Assembly (NCBI RefSeq): GCF_021730445.1
Contig: NZ_JADNRM010000016.1
Location: forward strand, 1 to 64,000
Origin: Phocaeicola faecalis
Lineage (GTDB): Bacteria; Bacteroidota; Bacteroidia; Bacteroidales; Bacteroidaceae
Length of the DNA: 64,000 nucleotides
Direction: 5' to 3'
The notes beneath the pieces are model-generated. The model was not told the DNA's origin and searched no databases. It was given only the letters and a program-made list of their open reading frames with translations. The position numbers and the translations under genes are program-made. Below, in pieces: positions 16,730 to 25,915 of this stretch. How positions within the stretch are numbered: position 1 is the first letter of the stretch; each line of letters begins with the position of its first letter.

Positions 16730-17631
16730 TATGGCTTTAGCAAACGCAGAAAAGCCAATTGACAATATTGGCAAATATTTCGAGGGAATGCAGGGATATG
16801 GCCTGCCTCCAATGATATGGTATCCGTTACGCCATCAAAATAATCAATCTCGCGAGTAGTCATAGCACGCCCAAATAGAAATCCGGCCTTTCGCATGGTA
16901 TGCAGTTGACGAAAGGAAAAATCAGCGGGGTGGGTATTCCACACATAGGTTCCATAGGTCTCAAATTCAGAAAAAGCCAAGCCTGTAGTGGAATTGGTTG
17001 CATTAATGATTTTCTCATACCAAACTGTTCCATTTACAGCAGATTCCGATATTTTATTTAAAAGTTCACGCATATATATCGTTTTAATCATCATGTGCTC
17101 AGCAATAAACGAAAACTCTACTGATTTTCCCATCCCAATCAATCGGTTCATAGTCTCAAAATATGGTGGATTGTATTCCTCCTTCTGTGCAATTAACATT
17201 TTGCCATCCTCATCAAAGAAACTGATGGGAGAAGTGGGGATGGTATCTGCATCCCATATCAGATAATGACTTTCTGCATAAGGTGAGAGTGCGAATGCCA
17301 TCTTTAAGAATTGCTGGAAATACCAGCCTCCGCGCATGCCATTCACAAAGTGTTGATTTACTAATTGACAAACATGCTGAATGTTCATTCCTTCAACCAA
17401 TCGTGATTCATCTAACAAGGTCACATGATAAGATGAGATGAAACTAGAACTGTAGAACTTGAAAAACCTTCGGTTGGTGATTAAGTATATATTGCTGGGA
17501 CTTATATTCTTTGCCACATATTTTACCACTTTACGTACGATAAAAACGTCCTTTACACCTACACTGATAATTACGTCGAATTGATGCATAATGATTAAGA
17601 TTTTAATCACGACGCATCTACCATAAATCAT
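16729..17631 (-). CDS. DUF6492-like putative glycosyltransferase
   Basis: Up to 300 residues; the ATG at 17589 (MHQFDVIISVGVKDV) is an equally good start and gives 286. Recognisable features are an initial beta strand with Asp (FDVIISVGVKD), NIYLITNRRFF, a GGWYFQQFLKMAFA helix and a central YLIWDADTIPTSP, a DxD-type nucleotide-sugar site. Later it has SAEHMM-like MIKTIYMREL and TFSEFETYGTYVW. This matches the DUF6492 group found in polysaccharide clusters, thought to be GT-A-like. Substrate is unknown. The stop is shared with the wzy start. Confidence 0.7.
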   Translation of the reverse strand: MIYGRCVVIKILIIMHQFDVIISVGVKDVFIVRKVVKYVAKNISPSNIYLITNRRFFKFYSSSFISSYHVTLLDESRLVEGMNIQHVCQLVNQHFVNGMRGGWYFQQFLKMAFALSPYAESHYLIWDADTIPTSPISFFDEDGKMLIAQKEEYNPPYFETMNRLIGMGKSVEFSFIAEHMMIKTIYMRELLNKISESAVNGTVWYEKIINATNSTTGLAFSEFETYGTYVWNTHPADFSFRQLHTMRKAGFLFGRAMTTREIDYFDGVTDTISLEAGHIPAFPRNICQYCQLAFLRLLKP

Positions 17632-17632
17632 A

Positions 17633-18463
17633 TTACCAGGCTACGCGACCGTGAAAATAGAAATGTTTGAAATACTTAAGGTATAGACCTATGATATATC
17701 GTAAGGGGAGTAAAAGATGCCGAACAAGTTGTGTTTTTCTGTCTTTCTCCTTATGACGAGATGGGCAGAAAGGAATATTCTCAAAGTTCTCTTTTGAAAT
17801 CTCACTAGGAGGCAATGCCTCAACACCTAGTTGCTTGGCAAGGATACTCAATACGGATTGGTCATGTCGATGTTCGATGAAAGAAGGGTGGTTGGGAATA
17901 TCCGAAACTTGGTCTGTTATCAAATCCGAGCGCAACAAACAAGTCTCCTTCCAACGATGCACGAGGAGAGTACTTATTTCGCCTTTAACGAGAATAAATA
18001 CCCCCCCCCAATATTGATTGGACCGCATGATTTCAGTTGATTGCAGTGCTTGTAAATAAGCCGCAGTGGAACTTTTTGTATACATATATTCTTTGTATCT
18101 GTCACTAAAGCAAACAATACCAGAAGTTGATGCTTTAGCCATATCAATATACTGCATCAAACGAGGCAATCCTTTAGCATTGAAATCACATCCGGCATCG
18201 GCATAAACCAGAATGTCACCATCAGTTAATGTGGACAAAACCCTGTCTACTAAATTGGATTTCCAACGCCAATAGCCAAAGCCCCTACGATACAACCAAG
18301 GCTTGAGTTTGCGCATGAAGTCTCTATCCAAATCCTTTTCTGTAAAGAAATGGTATTCGGTAAATGGCAAGTTTTTACAAGATAACATTTGCTTTTTCAA
18401 CCTTTCCAAAGTCATGGCAAAGTCTGAATTAGCAAATGAAATAAATACTGTTCTTTTGGACAT
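17633..18463 (-). CDS. Putative capsular polysaccharide glycosyltransferase-like protein
   Basis: About 276 residues from the ATG at 18463 (MSKRTVFISFANSDF), which lies 4 bases after the stop of the acyltransferase gene; an upstream in-frame Met would overlap that gene. It shows a GT-A-like layout: a first strand FISFAN, WLYRRGFGYWRWKSNLVDRV, GDILVYADAGCDFN (acidic metal site) and a late HRHDQSVLSILAKQ, where the HxDQ helix recurs in such enzymes. I do not recognise a named family with certainty. A G9 run at 18001-18009 codes for YWGGVF and is in frame at nine. Confidence 0.6.
   Translation of the reverse strand: MSKRTVFISFANSDFAMTLERLKKQMLSCKNLPFTEYHFFTEKDLDRDFMRKLKPWLYRRGFGYWRWKSNLVDRVLSTLTDGDILVYADAGCDFNAKGLPRLMQYIDMAKASTSGIVCFSDRYKEYMYTKSSTAAYLQALQSTEIMRSNQYWGGVFILVKGEISTLLVHRWKETCLLRSDLITDQVSDIPNHPSFIEHRHDQSVLSILAKQLGVEALPPSEISKENFENIPFCPSRHKEKDRKTQLVRHLLLPLRYIIGLYLKYFKHFYFHGRVAW
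18001..18009 (-). repeat. G9 run inside the putative glycosyltransferase gene
   Basis: Nine C on the plus strand, read TGG GGG GGG GTA in the gene. The frame is open at nine, and loss or gain of one base would truncate the protein in its second half. Confidence 0.85.
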
Positions 18464-18467
18464 AATT

Positions 18468-19388
18468 CTATTTGAATATAAATGGTATTGCACGCTTTAG
18501 CACATTACCAATGAGAATTGATAGAGTAATACTAATAATCATAATACATAAACTGGAAATCCAGGAATCTCCCAATATTAATCTTAACGGCTGGATGAAT
18601 GGCCAGTGACATGCAAATATGTATAAGGACTGCTTTCCAAAATAGGAGAAGATTTTTGTCAATACAGAGATTGAAGACATAAGCTTGCACGATGATATGA
18701 TTGCAAATCCTCCTGACAGTGCAGATGCGTAAAAACTTAATGGGTTTTCAGGTACCCTCAAGATTGATATATCTGTGCCAGGTCGGGAAAATGTTGAAGA
18801 TATGGCAAAAACTACTATTGAAACCAAGAACGCTAAACATTCCCTCCCCCTATGGCCAAGAGACTTGTTCATGAGCGTCCCCACATACAAAAACACAAAG
18901 GTAAGCAAAACTTGTGTTACCAATGAGGGCAAACAAAGAGTATGATGTGCGGAGATATAACCGATTAATGACAATAGACATACTGCATATACTATCCATT
19001 TCCTACAAATTTTTGCTACAATAGTCATCAAGACCGTTACTCCAAAAAGAGCAAACAAGAACCACAACAGAACGTCAAAAAAGGATCGAGACAGACAATG
19101 GAACCCAATGGATGGCATGCTCCCTTCAGTAATGAATAAATAGAGAATGCGTAATGGAACAAACAGAATAGCAAATACAATATATGGCAGTAACAGGCTA
19201 CGCCCTTTCTTTATCAAGCAATCTGTTAAAGACTCTTCCCGAAAAGTGATTCCTGAAAGAATGAAGAACAAAGGCATATGGAATAGATAGATTAGTGAAG
19301 TGCCAAATTCGAAAAGATGGGCATACACCACCAATAGAATTCCAAAGCCTTTTGCGGAATCAATCCATTGAATTCGTTGGTTTTTCAT
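18468..19388 (-). CDS. Acyltransferase family 3 membrane protein
   Basis: A 306-residue integral membrane protein with about nine hydrophobic segments. The acyltransferase-3 signature is at the N-terminus: RIQWIDSAKGFGILLVVYAH with the conserved His, and LFHMPLFFILSGITFREES. It probably acetylates or otherwise acylates the glycan or its lipid-linked precursor. It is the second such enzyme in the operon. The start overlaps the wzx stop by four bases (ATGA). Confidence 0.85.
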   Translation of the reverse strand: MKNQRIQWIDSAKGFGILLVVYAHLFEFGTSLIYLFHMPLFFILSGITFREESLTDCLIKKGRSLLLPYIVFAILFVPLRILYLFITEGSMPSIGFHCLSRSFFDVLLWFLFALFGVTVLMTIVAKICRKWIVYAVCLLSLIGYISAHHTLCLPSLVTQVLLTFVFLYVGTLMNKSLGHRGRECLAFLVSIVVFAISSTFSRPGTDISILRVPENPLSFYASALSGGFAIISSCKLMSSISVLTKIFSYFGKQSLYIFACHWPFIQPLRLILGDSWISSLCIMIISITLSILIGNVLKRAIPFIFK

Positions 19389-20926
19389 AAAAACTTATCT
19401 CTAATCTTGATTAGTGCTTCACTAACAAACAGCCTTTCGTCGCGGGTGAGGCCAACAGTAAATATAATAATTGCTGATGCAGAGAAACAAATTATAAAAG
19501 AACCAACAACTCCAATTAAGTTGTCGGGTATCATTTGCTTTACACCAAAGCTAACTGAAAGTGACAAAAGAAATACCACGAAGGAGCGTATCAAAACTTT
19601 AATGATGAATTGTCGTTTGGAAAGATTGATTAGTTTACTCAAACAAAATAGTCGAATCATAAGACCAGTGCCAGACATTCCGATTGCCATCATATATACA
19701 GTTTCCGGTATGGCACCTAAGCGAAAAGCAATGTAGGCTGCAGGCAGTACGGATATAATGACTAATGAGGTATATATGTTGTATTGTCTGATTTGTCCTG
19801 TAGCTTGTGCAGCTACATCCAAAGGGTAAGCAAATACATCCAAGTAAGCAAATAAAAGCAATAGTAAGAAAAATGACCGAGTGTGATTGGGCACTATATC
19901 CAGCCATAACTTCAAAATGAAGTCTACATTTACCATAAATGGAAGAGACAAAAACATAATAAGAAAGAATGATATTTTGCAGGTTGTCATCACTAAACGA
20001 TGCATGGAAGAAATATCACCCAATGAATATAGCTTGACTATTTGCGGATTAGATGCTAATTGAAAACTGCTACAAAATGAGCGAATGCCACTATAAGCTT
20101 GCATGGCTACAGTATAAGCCGCGTTGAGGATTGGCCCGAAAAACATGTTCAGCAATAAGTTTACGCCTTGCACAAACCCCATAGTTGAAAGATTAGCAAT
20201 GATTGTCCAACCAGCAAACTTTACCATGCGATTTATAAGAATGCCATCAATAAACCGACTGAATCTAGCTTCGGGATATTTACGATGACATATAATCGCA
20301 CAAATGGAAAGGTCCTGTATCTGTATATAAGCTAGAAAAATGGCGTAAAGAATTAAATTATCCCATGGTAGAACGGAGAGCATATAAACACAGATAAGTT
20401 TCAAAACTGCACTGATGATTGCAAGGAATGCAAACATACCCATATCTTCATGGGCAATGATAGACGCACTGTTGGGTACATTAATGATATTCAGGACACA
20501 AGTTAGCAACGAAAGTTGGAATACCCAAAAGGCTACATCCAATCTTTCAGTTGGTAATGACATTTTGTTGTAAAGAAACCATAATCCTACTGTTTCCGCT
20601 GTTACAATTAAAATTAAAGCGATAGCAATGTGTATAAGGAAAGCTGTAGAATAAACCTTTCGGAATGATTCTCCATTGCCTTTCCCCAGTTCAAATGTCA
20701 TGAACCGCTGTGTACTTCCTGCCATGGAACCAGTAAAGACACTCAACATGGCAGTTACACCACCCACTGCTGCATAGATACCAAAATCAGTCTCACCCAA
20801 AATCTGCAAAGTGAGACGAGAGGTGAACAGAGCTATGAATAGCACAAACAACTGGCGAACGTATAGTAAACCACTGTTCTTGGCTATTCTCATACTACTG
20901 CTTCCATGCGGATTATGTGTGCCCAT
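19385..20926 (-). CDS. wzx: Polysaccharide repeat-unit flippase (Wzx family)
   Basis: About 513 residues from the ATG at 20926 (MGTHNPHGSSS); a TTG five codons upstream is possible but less likely. It has twelve to fourteen hydrophobic segments typical of the MOP superfamily, beginning NSGLLYVRQLFVLFIALFTS and GETDFGIYAAVGGVTAMLSV. A conserved GSTQRFMTFELGKG loop and IVPNHT...FFLLLLLFAYLD follow. It should flip lipid-linked repeats to the periplasmic face for Wzy. Its coupling to the downstream acyltransferase and place after ugd fit a Wzx/Wzy-dependent pathway. Confidence 0.85.
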   Translation of the reverse strand: MGTHNPHGSSSMRIAKNSGLLYVRQLFVLFIALFTSRLTLQILGETDFGIYAAVGGVTAMLSVFTGSMAGSTQRFMTFELGKGNGESFRKVYSTAFLIHIAIALILIVTAETVGLWFLYNKMSLPTERLDVAFWVFQLSLLTCVLNIINVPNSASIIAHEDMGMFAFLAIISAVLKLICVYMLSVLPWDNLILYAIFLAYIQIQDLSICAIICHRKYPEARFSRFIDGILINRMVKFAGWTIIANLSTMGFVQGVNLLLNMFFGPILNAAYTVAMQAYSGIRSFCSSFQLASNPQIVKLYSLGDISSMHRLVMTTCKISFFLIMFLSLPFMVNVDFILKLWLDIVPNHTRSFFLLLLLFAYLDVFAYPLDVAAQATGQIRQYNIYTSLVIISVLPAAYIAFRLGAIPETVYMMAIGMSGTGLMIRLFCLSKLINLSKRQFIIKVLIRSFVVFLLSLSVSFGVKQMIPDNLIGVVGSFIICFSASAIIIFTVGLTRDERLFVSEALIKIRDKFL

Positions 20927-20988
20927 ATATTTTTTGTTCAAGATGCTTCTATGAGATCAATTCAGAGAGTGCTTCAAACATACAAGTA

Positions 20989-22308
20989 TTAGTCTCTTCC
21001 AAAAATATCCCTAGTATAAACTTTCTCTTTCACATCCTCCAAGCATTCGTCATAGCGATTCGCTATAATAGCATGGCTCTGTTGTTTGAAAGTATCAAGG
21101 CTATTTACTATCCGGCTGCCAAAGAATGTGGTTCCGTCCTCCAATGTCGGTTCGTAAATAATCACCTCGGCACCCTTTGCCTTGATACGCTTCATGATAC
21201 CCTGAATGGCACTTTGACGGAAGTTATCAGAGTTGGACTTCATAGTGAGGCGATACACGCCTATTACACAAGTATGCTCACAGTCAGCATTGTAACTGCT
21301 GTTTTCATTATAATACCCCGCCTTGCGCAACACCGCATCTGCAATGTAATCCTTGCGAGTACGGTTACTTTCCACAATGGCTTCAATCAAATTCTCCGGA
21401 ACATCCGCGTAATTGGCAAGAAGCTGCTTGGTATCTTTGGGCAGACAGTAGCCACCGTATCCGAAGGACGGATTATTGTAATGCGTGCCGATACGCGGGT
21501 CAAGACCAACACCGTCAATAATCGCTTTTGAATCAAGACCTTTCATCTCAGCGTATGTGTCCAATTCATTAAAATAGCTTACACGCAGTGCCAAGTAAGT
21601 ATTGGCAAACAGCTTCACGGCTTCCGCTTCTTTCATACCCATAAAGAGAGTATCAATATCTTTTTTGAGAGCTCCTTCTTGCAATAGGGCGGCAAAGATT
21701 TTCGCCGCTTCTTTCATGTTGTCAACATCCGTCACTGTCTTGATAGCTTCATTTTCTTCTGCAAATTCCGGTGCGTCAATAATCTTCGGATAACCGACAA
21801 TAATCCGGCTTGGATAAAGATTGTCATACAACGCCTTGCTTTCACGAAGGAACTCAGGTGAAAAAAGGAGGTTGAATTTCTTAACTCCTCTCTTGGCATA
21901 CTTTACGTAAAGATTACGGGTATAACCCACAGGAATAGTACTCTTGATAACCATTACGGCATCAGGATTTACTTCCAGTACCAGGTCTATTACTTCTTCC
22001 ACATGGGAGGTATCAAAGTAGTTTCTTACCGGATCATAGTTGGTGGGGGCAGCTATCACTACGAAGTCGGCATCCCGGTAGGCTTCGCGACCATCAAGGG
22101 TAGCTGTCAGGTTCAGTGGCTTTTCCGCCAAATATTTCTCAATATATTCATCCTGTATCGGTGAAATTCTGTTATTAAGCTTTTCCACTTTTTCGGGCAC
22201 TACGTCCACCGCCTTTACCTCATGGTGTTGTGCCAACAGGGTGGCAATGCTCAAGCCTACGTAGCCTGTGCCGGCCACTGCTATTTTCAAGTCTTTAAAT
22301 GTATTCAT
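20989..22308 (-). CDS. ugd: UDP-glucose 6-dehydrogenase family protein
   Basis: A 439-residue enzyme of the UDP-glucose/GDP-mannose dehydrogenase family. The NAD-binding start is [20 protein letters not shown] with an acidic D at the end of strand 2. Other marks are [42 protein letters not shown], the [19 protein letters not shown] helix and the catalytic Cys in [14 protein letters not shown]. The product would be UDP-glucuronic acid, an acidic precursor for the polysaccharide. A UDP-HexNAc substrate cannot be fully excluded, but the FSPEFLRE and GYCLPKDT forms favour Ugd. The ATG overlaps a small upstream ORF. Confidence 0.9.
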   Translation of the reverse strand: MNTFKDLKIAVAGTGYVGLSIATLLAQHHEVKAVDVVPEKVEKLNNRISPIQDEYIEKYLAEKPLNLTATLDGREAYRDADFVVIAAPTNYDPVRNYFDTSHVEEVIDLVLEVNPDAVMVIKSTIPVGYTRNLYVKYAKRGVKKFNLLFSPEFLRESKALYDNLYPSRIIVGYPKIIDAPEFAEENEAIKTVTDVDNMKEAAKIFAALLQEGALKKDIDTLFMGMKEAEAVKLFANTYLALRVSYFNELDTYAEMKGLDSKAIIDGVGLDPRIGTHYNNPSFGYGGYCLPKDTKQLLANYADVPENLIEAIVESNRTRKDYIADAVLRKAGYYNENSSYNADCEHTCVIGVYRLTMKSNSDNFRQSAIQGIMKRIKAKGAEVIIYEPTLEDGTTFFGSRIVNSLDTFKQQSHAIIANRYDECLEDVKEKVYTRDIFGRD

Positions 22309-22454
22309 ATAGGTAACTCCTCCACTTCATCTTTCTTCTCCTCTACCGCATACTCCCACGAATTCTTCATCACCACATTCCACCACTCTCTTTTCACCGC
22401 TTCTATCTCCTCGTCCAGTCCGCAGTCGCCATAGTTCTCTACCAAGAAATGCAT
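22305..22454 (-). CDS. Small acidic hypothetical protein (49 residues)
   Basis: A short reading frame from an ATG at 22454 to a TGA that overlaps the ugd start (ATGA). It begins [20 protein letters not shown] and ends [12 protein letters not shown], with a WW pair in the middle. It is acidic and mainly helical in appearance. The tight coupling to ugd and protein-like composition favour real translation, or it could be the tail of a larger protein whose front was lost. I do not recognise a family. Confidence 0.5.
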   Translation of the reverse strand: MHFLVENYGDCGLDEEIEAVKREWWNVVMKNSWEYAVEEKKDEVEELPI

Positions 22455-22471
22455 GATAGGAGCATACAAAT

Positions 22472-22744
22472 TTAGATTGTCACTTTGCTATTAAGAGCCC
22501 TGTAGTAACTGCGTTCCGTCATGTGGATGGATTTACATAATTCCTTCACATTGACACCACCGGCCTTTCTAAGAGTTTTGATGCTCTCAGCCAACTTTTC
22601 CGTTGAAAAATCCCTGTCTTTCATTTTTCTATGTTTAAATATCGTTAATAATACTAACCGTTCTAAAATTGTCTGTCCACTGTGGACAGACGACTCTATT
22701 TTTTCCTTTGTAACTTCGCTGTCATTATTACAAAAACAAAGCAC
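22472..22744 (-). CDS. Small HTH-type protein
   Basis: Up to 90 residues. A shorter form from the ATG at 22624 (MKDRDFSTEKLAESIKTLRK) is 50 residues and contains the whole recognisable part: KAGGVNVKELCKSIHMTERS followed by YYRALNSK, a helix-turn-helix-like segment with the recognition helix after the T. The longer form would begin only 3 bases from the divergent neighbour's ATG and would cover the palindrome at 22671-22691, so I favour the short form. It may regulate itself and the divergent gene through that palindrome, which is an inference from position. Confidence 0.5.
   Translation of the reverse strand: MLCFCNNDSEVTKEKIESSVHSGQTILERLVLLTIFKHRKMKDRDFSTEKLAESIKTLRKAGGVNVKELCKSIHMTERSYYRALNSKVTI
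22671..22691. promoter_or_regulatory. Perfect palindrome between divergent genes (candidate operator)
   Basis: Arms GTCTGTCCAC and GTGGACAGAC match exactly around a single central T. The site sits between the short-form HTH gene (start 22624, minus) and the DUF7833-like gene (start 22747, plus), where a regulator could control both. It could equally form a cruciform or short RNA hairpin. Confidence 0.6.
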
Positions 22745-22746
22745 AC

Positions 22747-23811
22747 ATGGCTATAAAAGCATTGAAACAAAGCGTCTCCATCAGCGAGGTGCAGAAAATA
22801 ATCCACCAGTGGAAAAGACGGGGAGTAAACGACCCCACCATCACCAAGTTACTGGACCTCTACTTGGGTATGTCGGCATACATGACCCCCGAAGGCATCT
22901 ATCCGCTCTGTAATTTCTATGACATCCGGTTATCACTCCGATTTTCGTACACATCGGCACTGGTGACTGCTGTTACAAATTGCCAGTCATTCGGAATAAT
23001 TTGGGATGAGACACACACCAAGGTCATCGCATTCTACTCACCGTTATGGTATCGCAAAAAGGATGGAAATCCAATGGAATCACCGCAGAATTCTGCGCAG
23101 GAATCACCGCAGGATTCACCGCAGAAAACACCGCAGGATTCTGCGCAGGATTCTGCTTTTTATAGTAATATATTATATAATATAAATAATATATATCCTC
23201 CGGAGGATTCCCGTAAGGGAGTTTCCGCCGGAAAGGAAGCGCAAAATTCCAAGGGAACGGATGCCGAAAAGACTCCTGCGGAGATTCCTGCGGAAACGCC
23301 TGACGGCGGAAATTCTTCATCGTCGCCTGCCAAGGACTTCTTCCACCGACTCAACACCACGCCCAAAGACAAGCAGCAGGTACTGGTACCGATTATCAAC
23401 AAAATCGCTGCCCTTCATCACTACAGCCGCCCAAGGGCGTTGCAAGGACTCATTGTCTTGGTCAACCAATTTCTCATCCCGCACTTTGACGCTGACCCCC
23501 GCTTTGCCCGCCACCCGCACACGGGAAGAATCATCTGGCTGCAAAACCTCATGAAGACCAGCCACGGACAGTCACTGCTGGAACAAGCCGTGGCCCGGAT
23601 GGAAAGCGAACGAAGCAAGGAACTAGAGGAAAAGCGCAGGAAGCTCCGTGCATTCCGCCCCATCTCGCCCTTCGAATGGAAGGACCCCGACAAGGATTTG
23701 CGTTACTATGACGACCCCATAGACGGAAAGGTGGAAATACCGCGGGAGGCACCGCCACGACCTGCCGACACCTCCATCTGGAACATACTGTCCAACGAAT
23801 GGATGGGCTAA
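22747..23811 (+). CDS. DUF7833-like protein (replication/primase-associated accessory)
   Basis: A 354-residue protein. The N-terminal domain (about 1-105) reads SVSISEVQKIIHQWKRRGVN, YLGMSAYMTPEGIYPLCNFY then DIRLSLRFSYTSALVTA. I know this start from Bacteroides proteins annotated DUF7833/DUF4373-like, found next to primases near capsule loci. A low-complexity linker follows (about 117-138) made of repeats of SPQ/SAQ/TPQD encoded by near-identical 12-15 bp DNA units. The C-terminal half is charged and basic-aromatic (RHPHTGRIIWLQNLMKT). It is followed after 58 bases by the primase-helicase, so a role in the same process is likely. Function is otherwise unknown. Confidence 0.6.
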   Translation: MAIKALKQSVSISEVQKIIHQWKRRGVNDPTITKLLDLYLGMSAYMTPEGIYPLCNFYDIRLSLRFSYTSALVTAVTNCQSFGIIWDETHTKVIAFYSPLWYRKKDGNPMESPQNSAQESPQDSPQKTPQDSAQDSAFYSNILYNINNIYPPEDSRKGVSAGKEAQNSKGTDAEKTPAEIPAETPDGGNSSSSPAKDFFHRLNTTPKDKQQVLVPIINKIAALHHYSRPRALQGLIVLVNQFLIPHFDADPRFARHPHTGRIIWLQNLMKTSHGQSLLEQAVARMESERSKELEEKRRKLRAFRPISPFEWKDPDKDLRYYDDPIDGKVEIPREAPPRPADTSIWNILSNEWMG

Positions 23812-23869
23812 TCCGTATCGGTTACCCGGCATCTGTCTCTTATTTTTTAATTCTTAATTTTTAATTCAA

Positions 23870-25780
23870 ATGAAACCCTACTACTCTCTCTCCGACTTTC
23901 CCGACCGCAAGAATGCGGGAAAGAATTTCATCGTCCGGTGCCCTAAATGCGGCACCATGCATCTGTATATCTCAAAAGCCAAAGGACTTTATCATTGTTT
24001 CTATGCGGGATGCGACTTCAATGGCATCCTGACCGATTATTGCAAGGACAACCGACCTATGTTCGCTTACCGCAAAGGGGATTCGCCCTCGAATGGCGCG
24101 ACATATCGCCCGCAGGACAACCGGCATACGGAAAACGCTGTGAACGAAGTGCCCATGCTACCGGGCGACTACAAAGTCCTCGCCCCCACCGTGCTGCAAA
24201 AAATCAAGCCGCTGGACGAGTCGCCCGACTGTACGGACCCCGACCAGTTGGCGGCACGCCGTTATCTGGCCGACCAGGGCATCTCCCTCGCTACCGCCAT
24301 TGCAGCACACATCGGCTGTCTGCGTCATTACTGCATCACCAAGGACAGTGAGGACAAACGCGAACAGGCTTCCACCGTCTTTCCCTGCATCGCCTACGTG
24401 AACTACGTAGACGGACGTCCCGTCAATGCCAAATACCGTTCATGCAGCCCCATCCAGTCGCCATCCCCCGAAGAGGAACAACCCATCGCGTACAGCAAAT
24501 TCTGGAGCCAGGACTCGCCCACCACGCCATGCGCACCCTACAACATTGACTGCATCAACCCGCTGCTGGTGGAAGAGGAAATCATCCCCCGCCTCATCAT
24601 CGTGGAAGGCGGAAAAGACGCCTTGATACTGATGGAAGCGGGATACCGCCATGTCATCAGCGTGCCATCGGGAGCGGCAACCGACCTGACCAAATGCTTC
24701 GAGGCCTTCATCCCCTGGCTGGACCAGGTGCAGGACATCGTAATCTGCGGCGACTCCGACTTACCCGGGCGCACACTGGTAAAGCGTCTTTCCGACTACT
24801 TCGGGGCGCGCTGCCTTTTCACCGTCCTGCCCGGAGGATGCAAGGACATAGGCGACGTGATGAAGCTCTACGGCACCGAAGTGGTGCGAACCGTCATTGA
24901 CGATGCCTGTGCCTGCCAAACCACCGATATCATCACCGTGGAACAGCGCAGGAAGGAAGTGATAGACGTGCTGCACGGCAAATACGACCACGGCTACAGC
25001 GTGGGCTACGGACCGCTGACCGACCGCATTTTCCACCCCACCGACACGGGCGGCCTGATTATCATGACCGGGATGCCCAACAGCGGAAAAACAGATTTCC
25101 TGAACGACCTGACCAGCCGCATCATGCGCGACACGGAACGCTTCGTGTGCTACCTCTCCTTCGAGGTGCCGGACAAGGACAAGCATATCGCCCACCTGGT
25201 ACACCTGATGCTGGGCAAAGCCAATACCACGGACTATACCGATGAACAACTGACGCCCTATGTTGATTTTCTGAACACTCACATGATTCATCTGGATATG
25301 CACGAAGTGCCACCCACCCCCGGAAACATCCTGCACCGGGCTGACTTGGTGCGCCGCAGGCAGCCGTTGAAATATCTGGTCATTGACCCCTATCTTTTTG
25401 TAGAGGCACAAAACGGAAAAGCCGAGACCGAGACCCAGAGCATCAAGTCGATGCTGACCCGGTTCCAGTCGTGGGGACGCGAACACCACATCTGGGTAGT
25501 CATTGTGGCGCATCCGCGCAGCCTGAAGAAGATAGATGGCAAGAACGAGATGGAGGACATCAACATGTACACCATATCGGGCAGTGCAAACTGGGCGAAC
25601 CTGGCCGATTTCATTCTTTCCATCACCCGCGTAAACGAACCCAACCGTGCCTTCACCCGTCTGGATGTGTTGAAAGTGCGCGACCAGGAACTGTGCCGCA
25701 CAGGAACCGTGTACTACACCCGCCAGCCCTGCGGACGCTACGAAGAGCACGAGAGCGAGGAAGAATGCAGTAACGGATGA
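23870..25780 (+). CDS. Primase-helicase (zinc finger, TOPRIM, DnaB-like ATPase)
   Basis: A 636-residue protein of the phage T7 gp4/Twinkle type. In order: an N-terminal zinc ribbon (C24-P-K-C27, C43 and C48), a TOPRIM segment near 241 (RLIIVEGGKDAL, with VICGDSDLPGR as the acidic pair), and a RecA/DnaB-fold ATPase with Walker A GMPNSGKT at about 401-408. Walker B is LVIDPYLFV, followed by VVIVAHPRSL and a late SGSANWANLADFILSI. It should make primers and unwind DNA. Such genes sit beside many Bacteroides capsule loci and may derive from a phage or integrated element. The stretch is clearly richer in GC than the polysaccharide operon, which suggests a separate origin. Confidence 0.85.
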   Translation: MKPYYSLSDFPDRKNAGKNFIVRCPKCGTMHLYISKAKGLYHCFYAGCDFNGILTDYCKDNRPMFAYRKGDSPSNGATYRPQDNRHTENAVNEVPMLPGDYKVLAPTVLQKIKPLDESPDCTDPDQLAARRYLADQGISLATAIAAHIGCLRHYCITKDSEDKREQASTVFPCIAYVNYVDGRPVNAKYRSCSPIQSPSPEEEQPIAYSKFWSQDSPTTPCAPYNIDCINPLLVEEEIIPRLIIVEGGKDALILMEAGYRHVISVPSGAATDLTKCFEAFIPWLDQVQDIVICGDSDLPGRTLVKRLSDYFGARCLFTVLPGGCKDIGDVMKLYGTEVVRTVIDDACACQTTDIITVEQRRKEVIDVLHGKYDHGYSVGYGPLTDRIFHPTDTGGLIIMTGMPNSGKTDFLNDLTSRIMRDTERFVCYLSFEVPDKDKHIAHLVHLMLGKANTTDYTDEQLTPYVDFLNTHMIHLDMHEVPPTPGNILHRADLVRRRQPLKYLVIDPYLFVEAQNGKAETETQSIKSMLTRFQSWGREHHIWVVIVAHPRSLKKIDGKNEMEDINMYTISGSANWANLADFILSITRVNEPNRAFTRLDVLKVRDQELCRTGTVYYTRQPCGRYEEHESEEECSNG

Positions 25781-25804
25781 GAATGGATAATGCCTAATTT
25801 ACAC

Positions 25805-25885
25805 ATACGGTGGCATCGCCTCATACGTACGTACGTGTGGGGCGATACATACGTATGCATAAGCCTACACGTACTAACGTGATTT
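25805..25885. other. Intergenic stretch rich in TACG/ACGT steps and small palindromes
   Basis: Between the primase-helicase stop and DUF4248. It contains TACGTACGTACG, the palindrome CATACGTATG and further CACGTAC/AACGTG motifs within about 80 bases. No coding potential is seen on either strand. It could be a protein-binding region or a structured transcript end. Confidence 0.35.
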
Positions 25886-25915
25886 GCCATACCGACAGCC
25901 GCGAAATCCGACCGC

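Noticed and set aside
24761-25750. A 329-codon minus-strand open frame opposite the primase-helicase gene
   Set aside because: It is a shadow caused by the GC-rich codon use of the real gene; the plus-strand frame has clear zinc, TOPRIM and Walker motifs.
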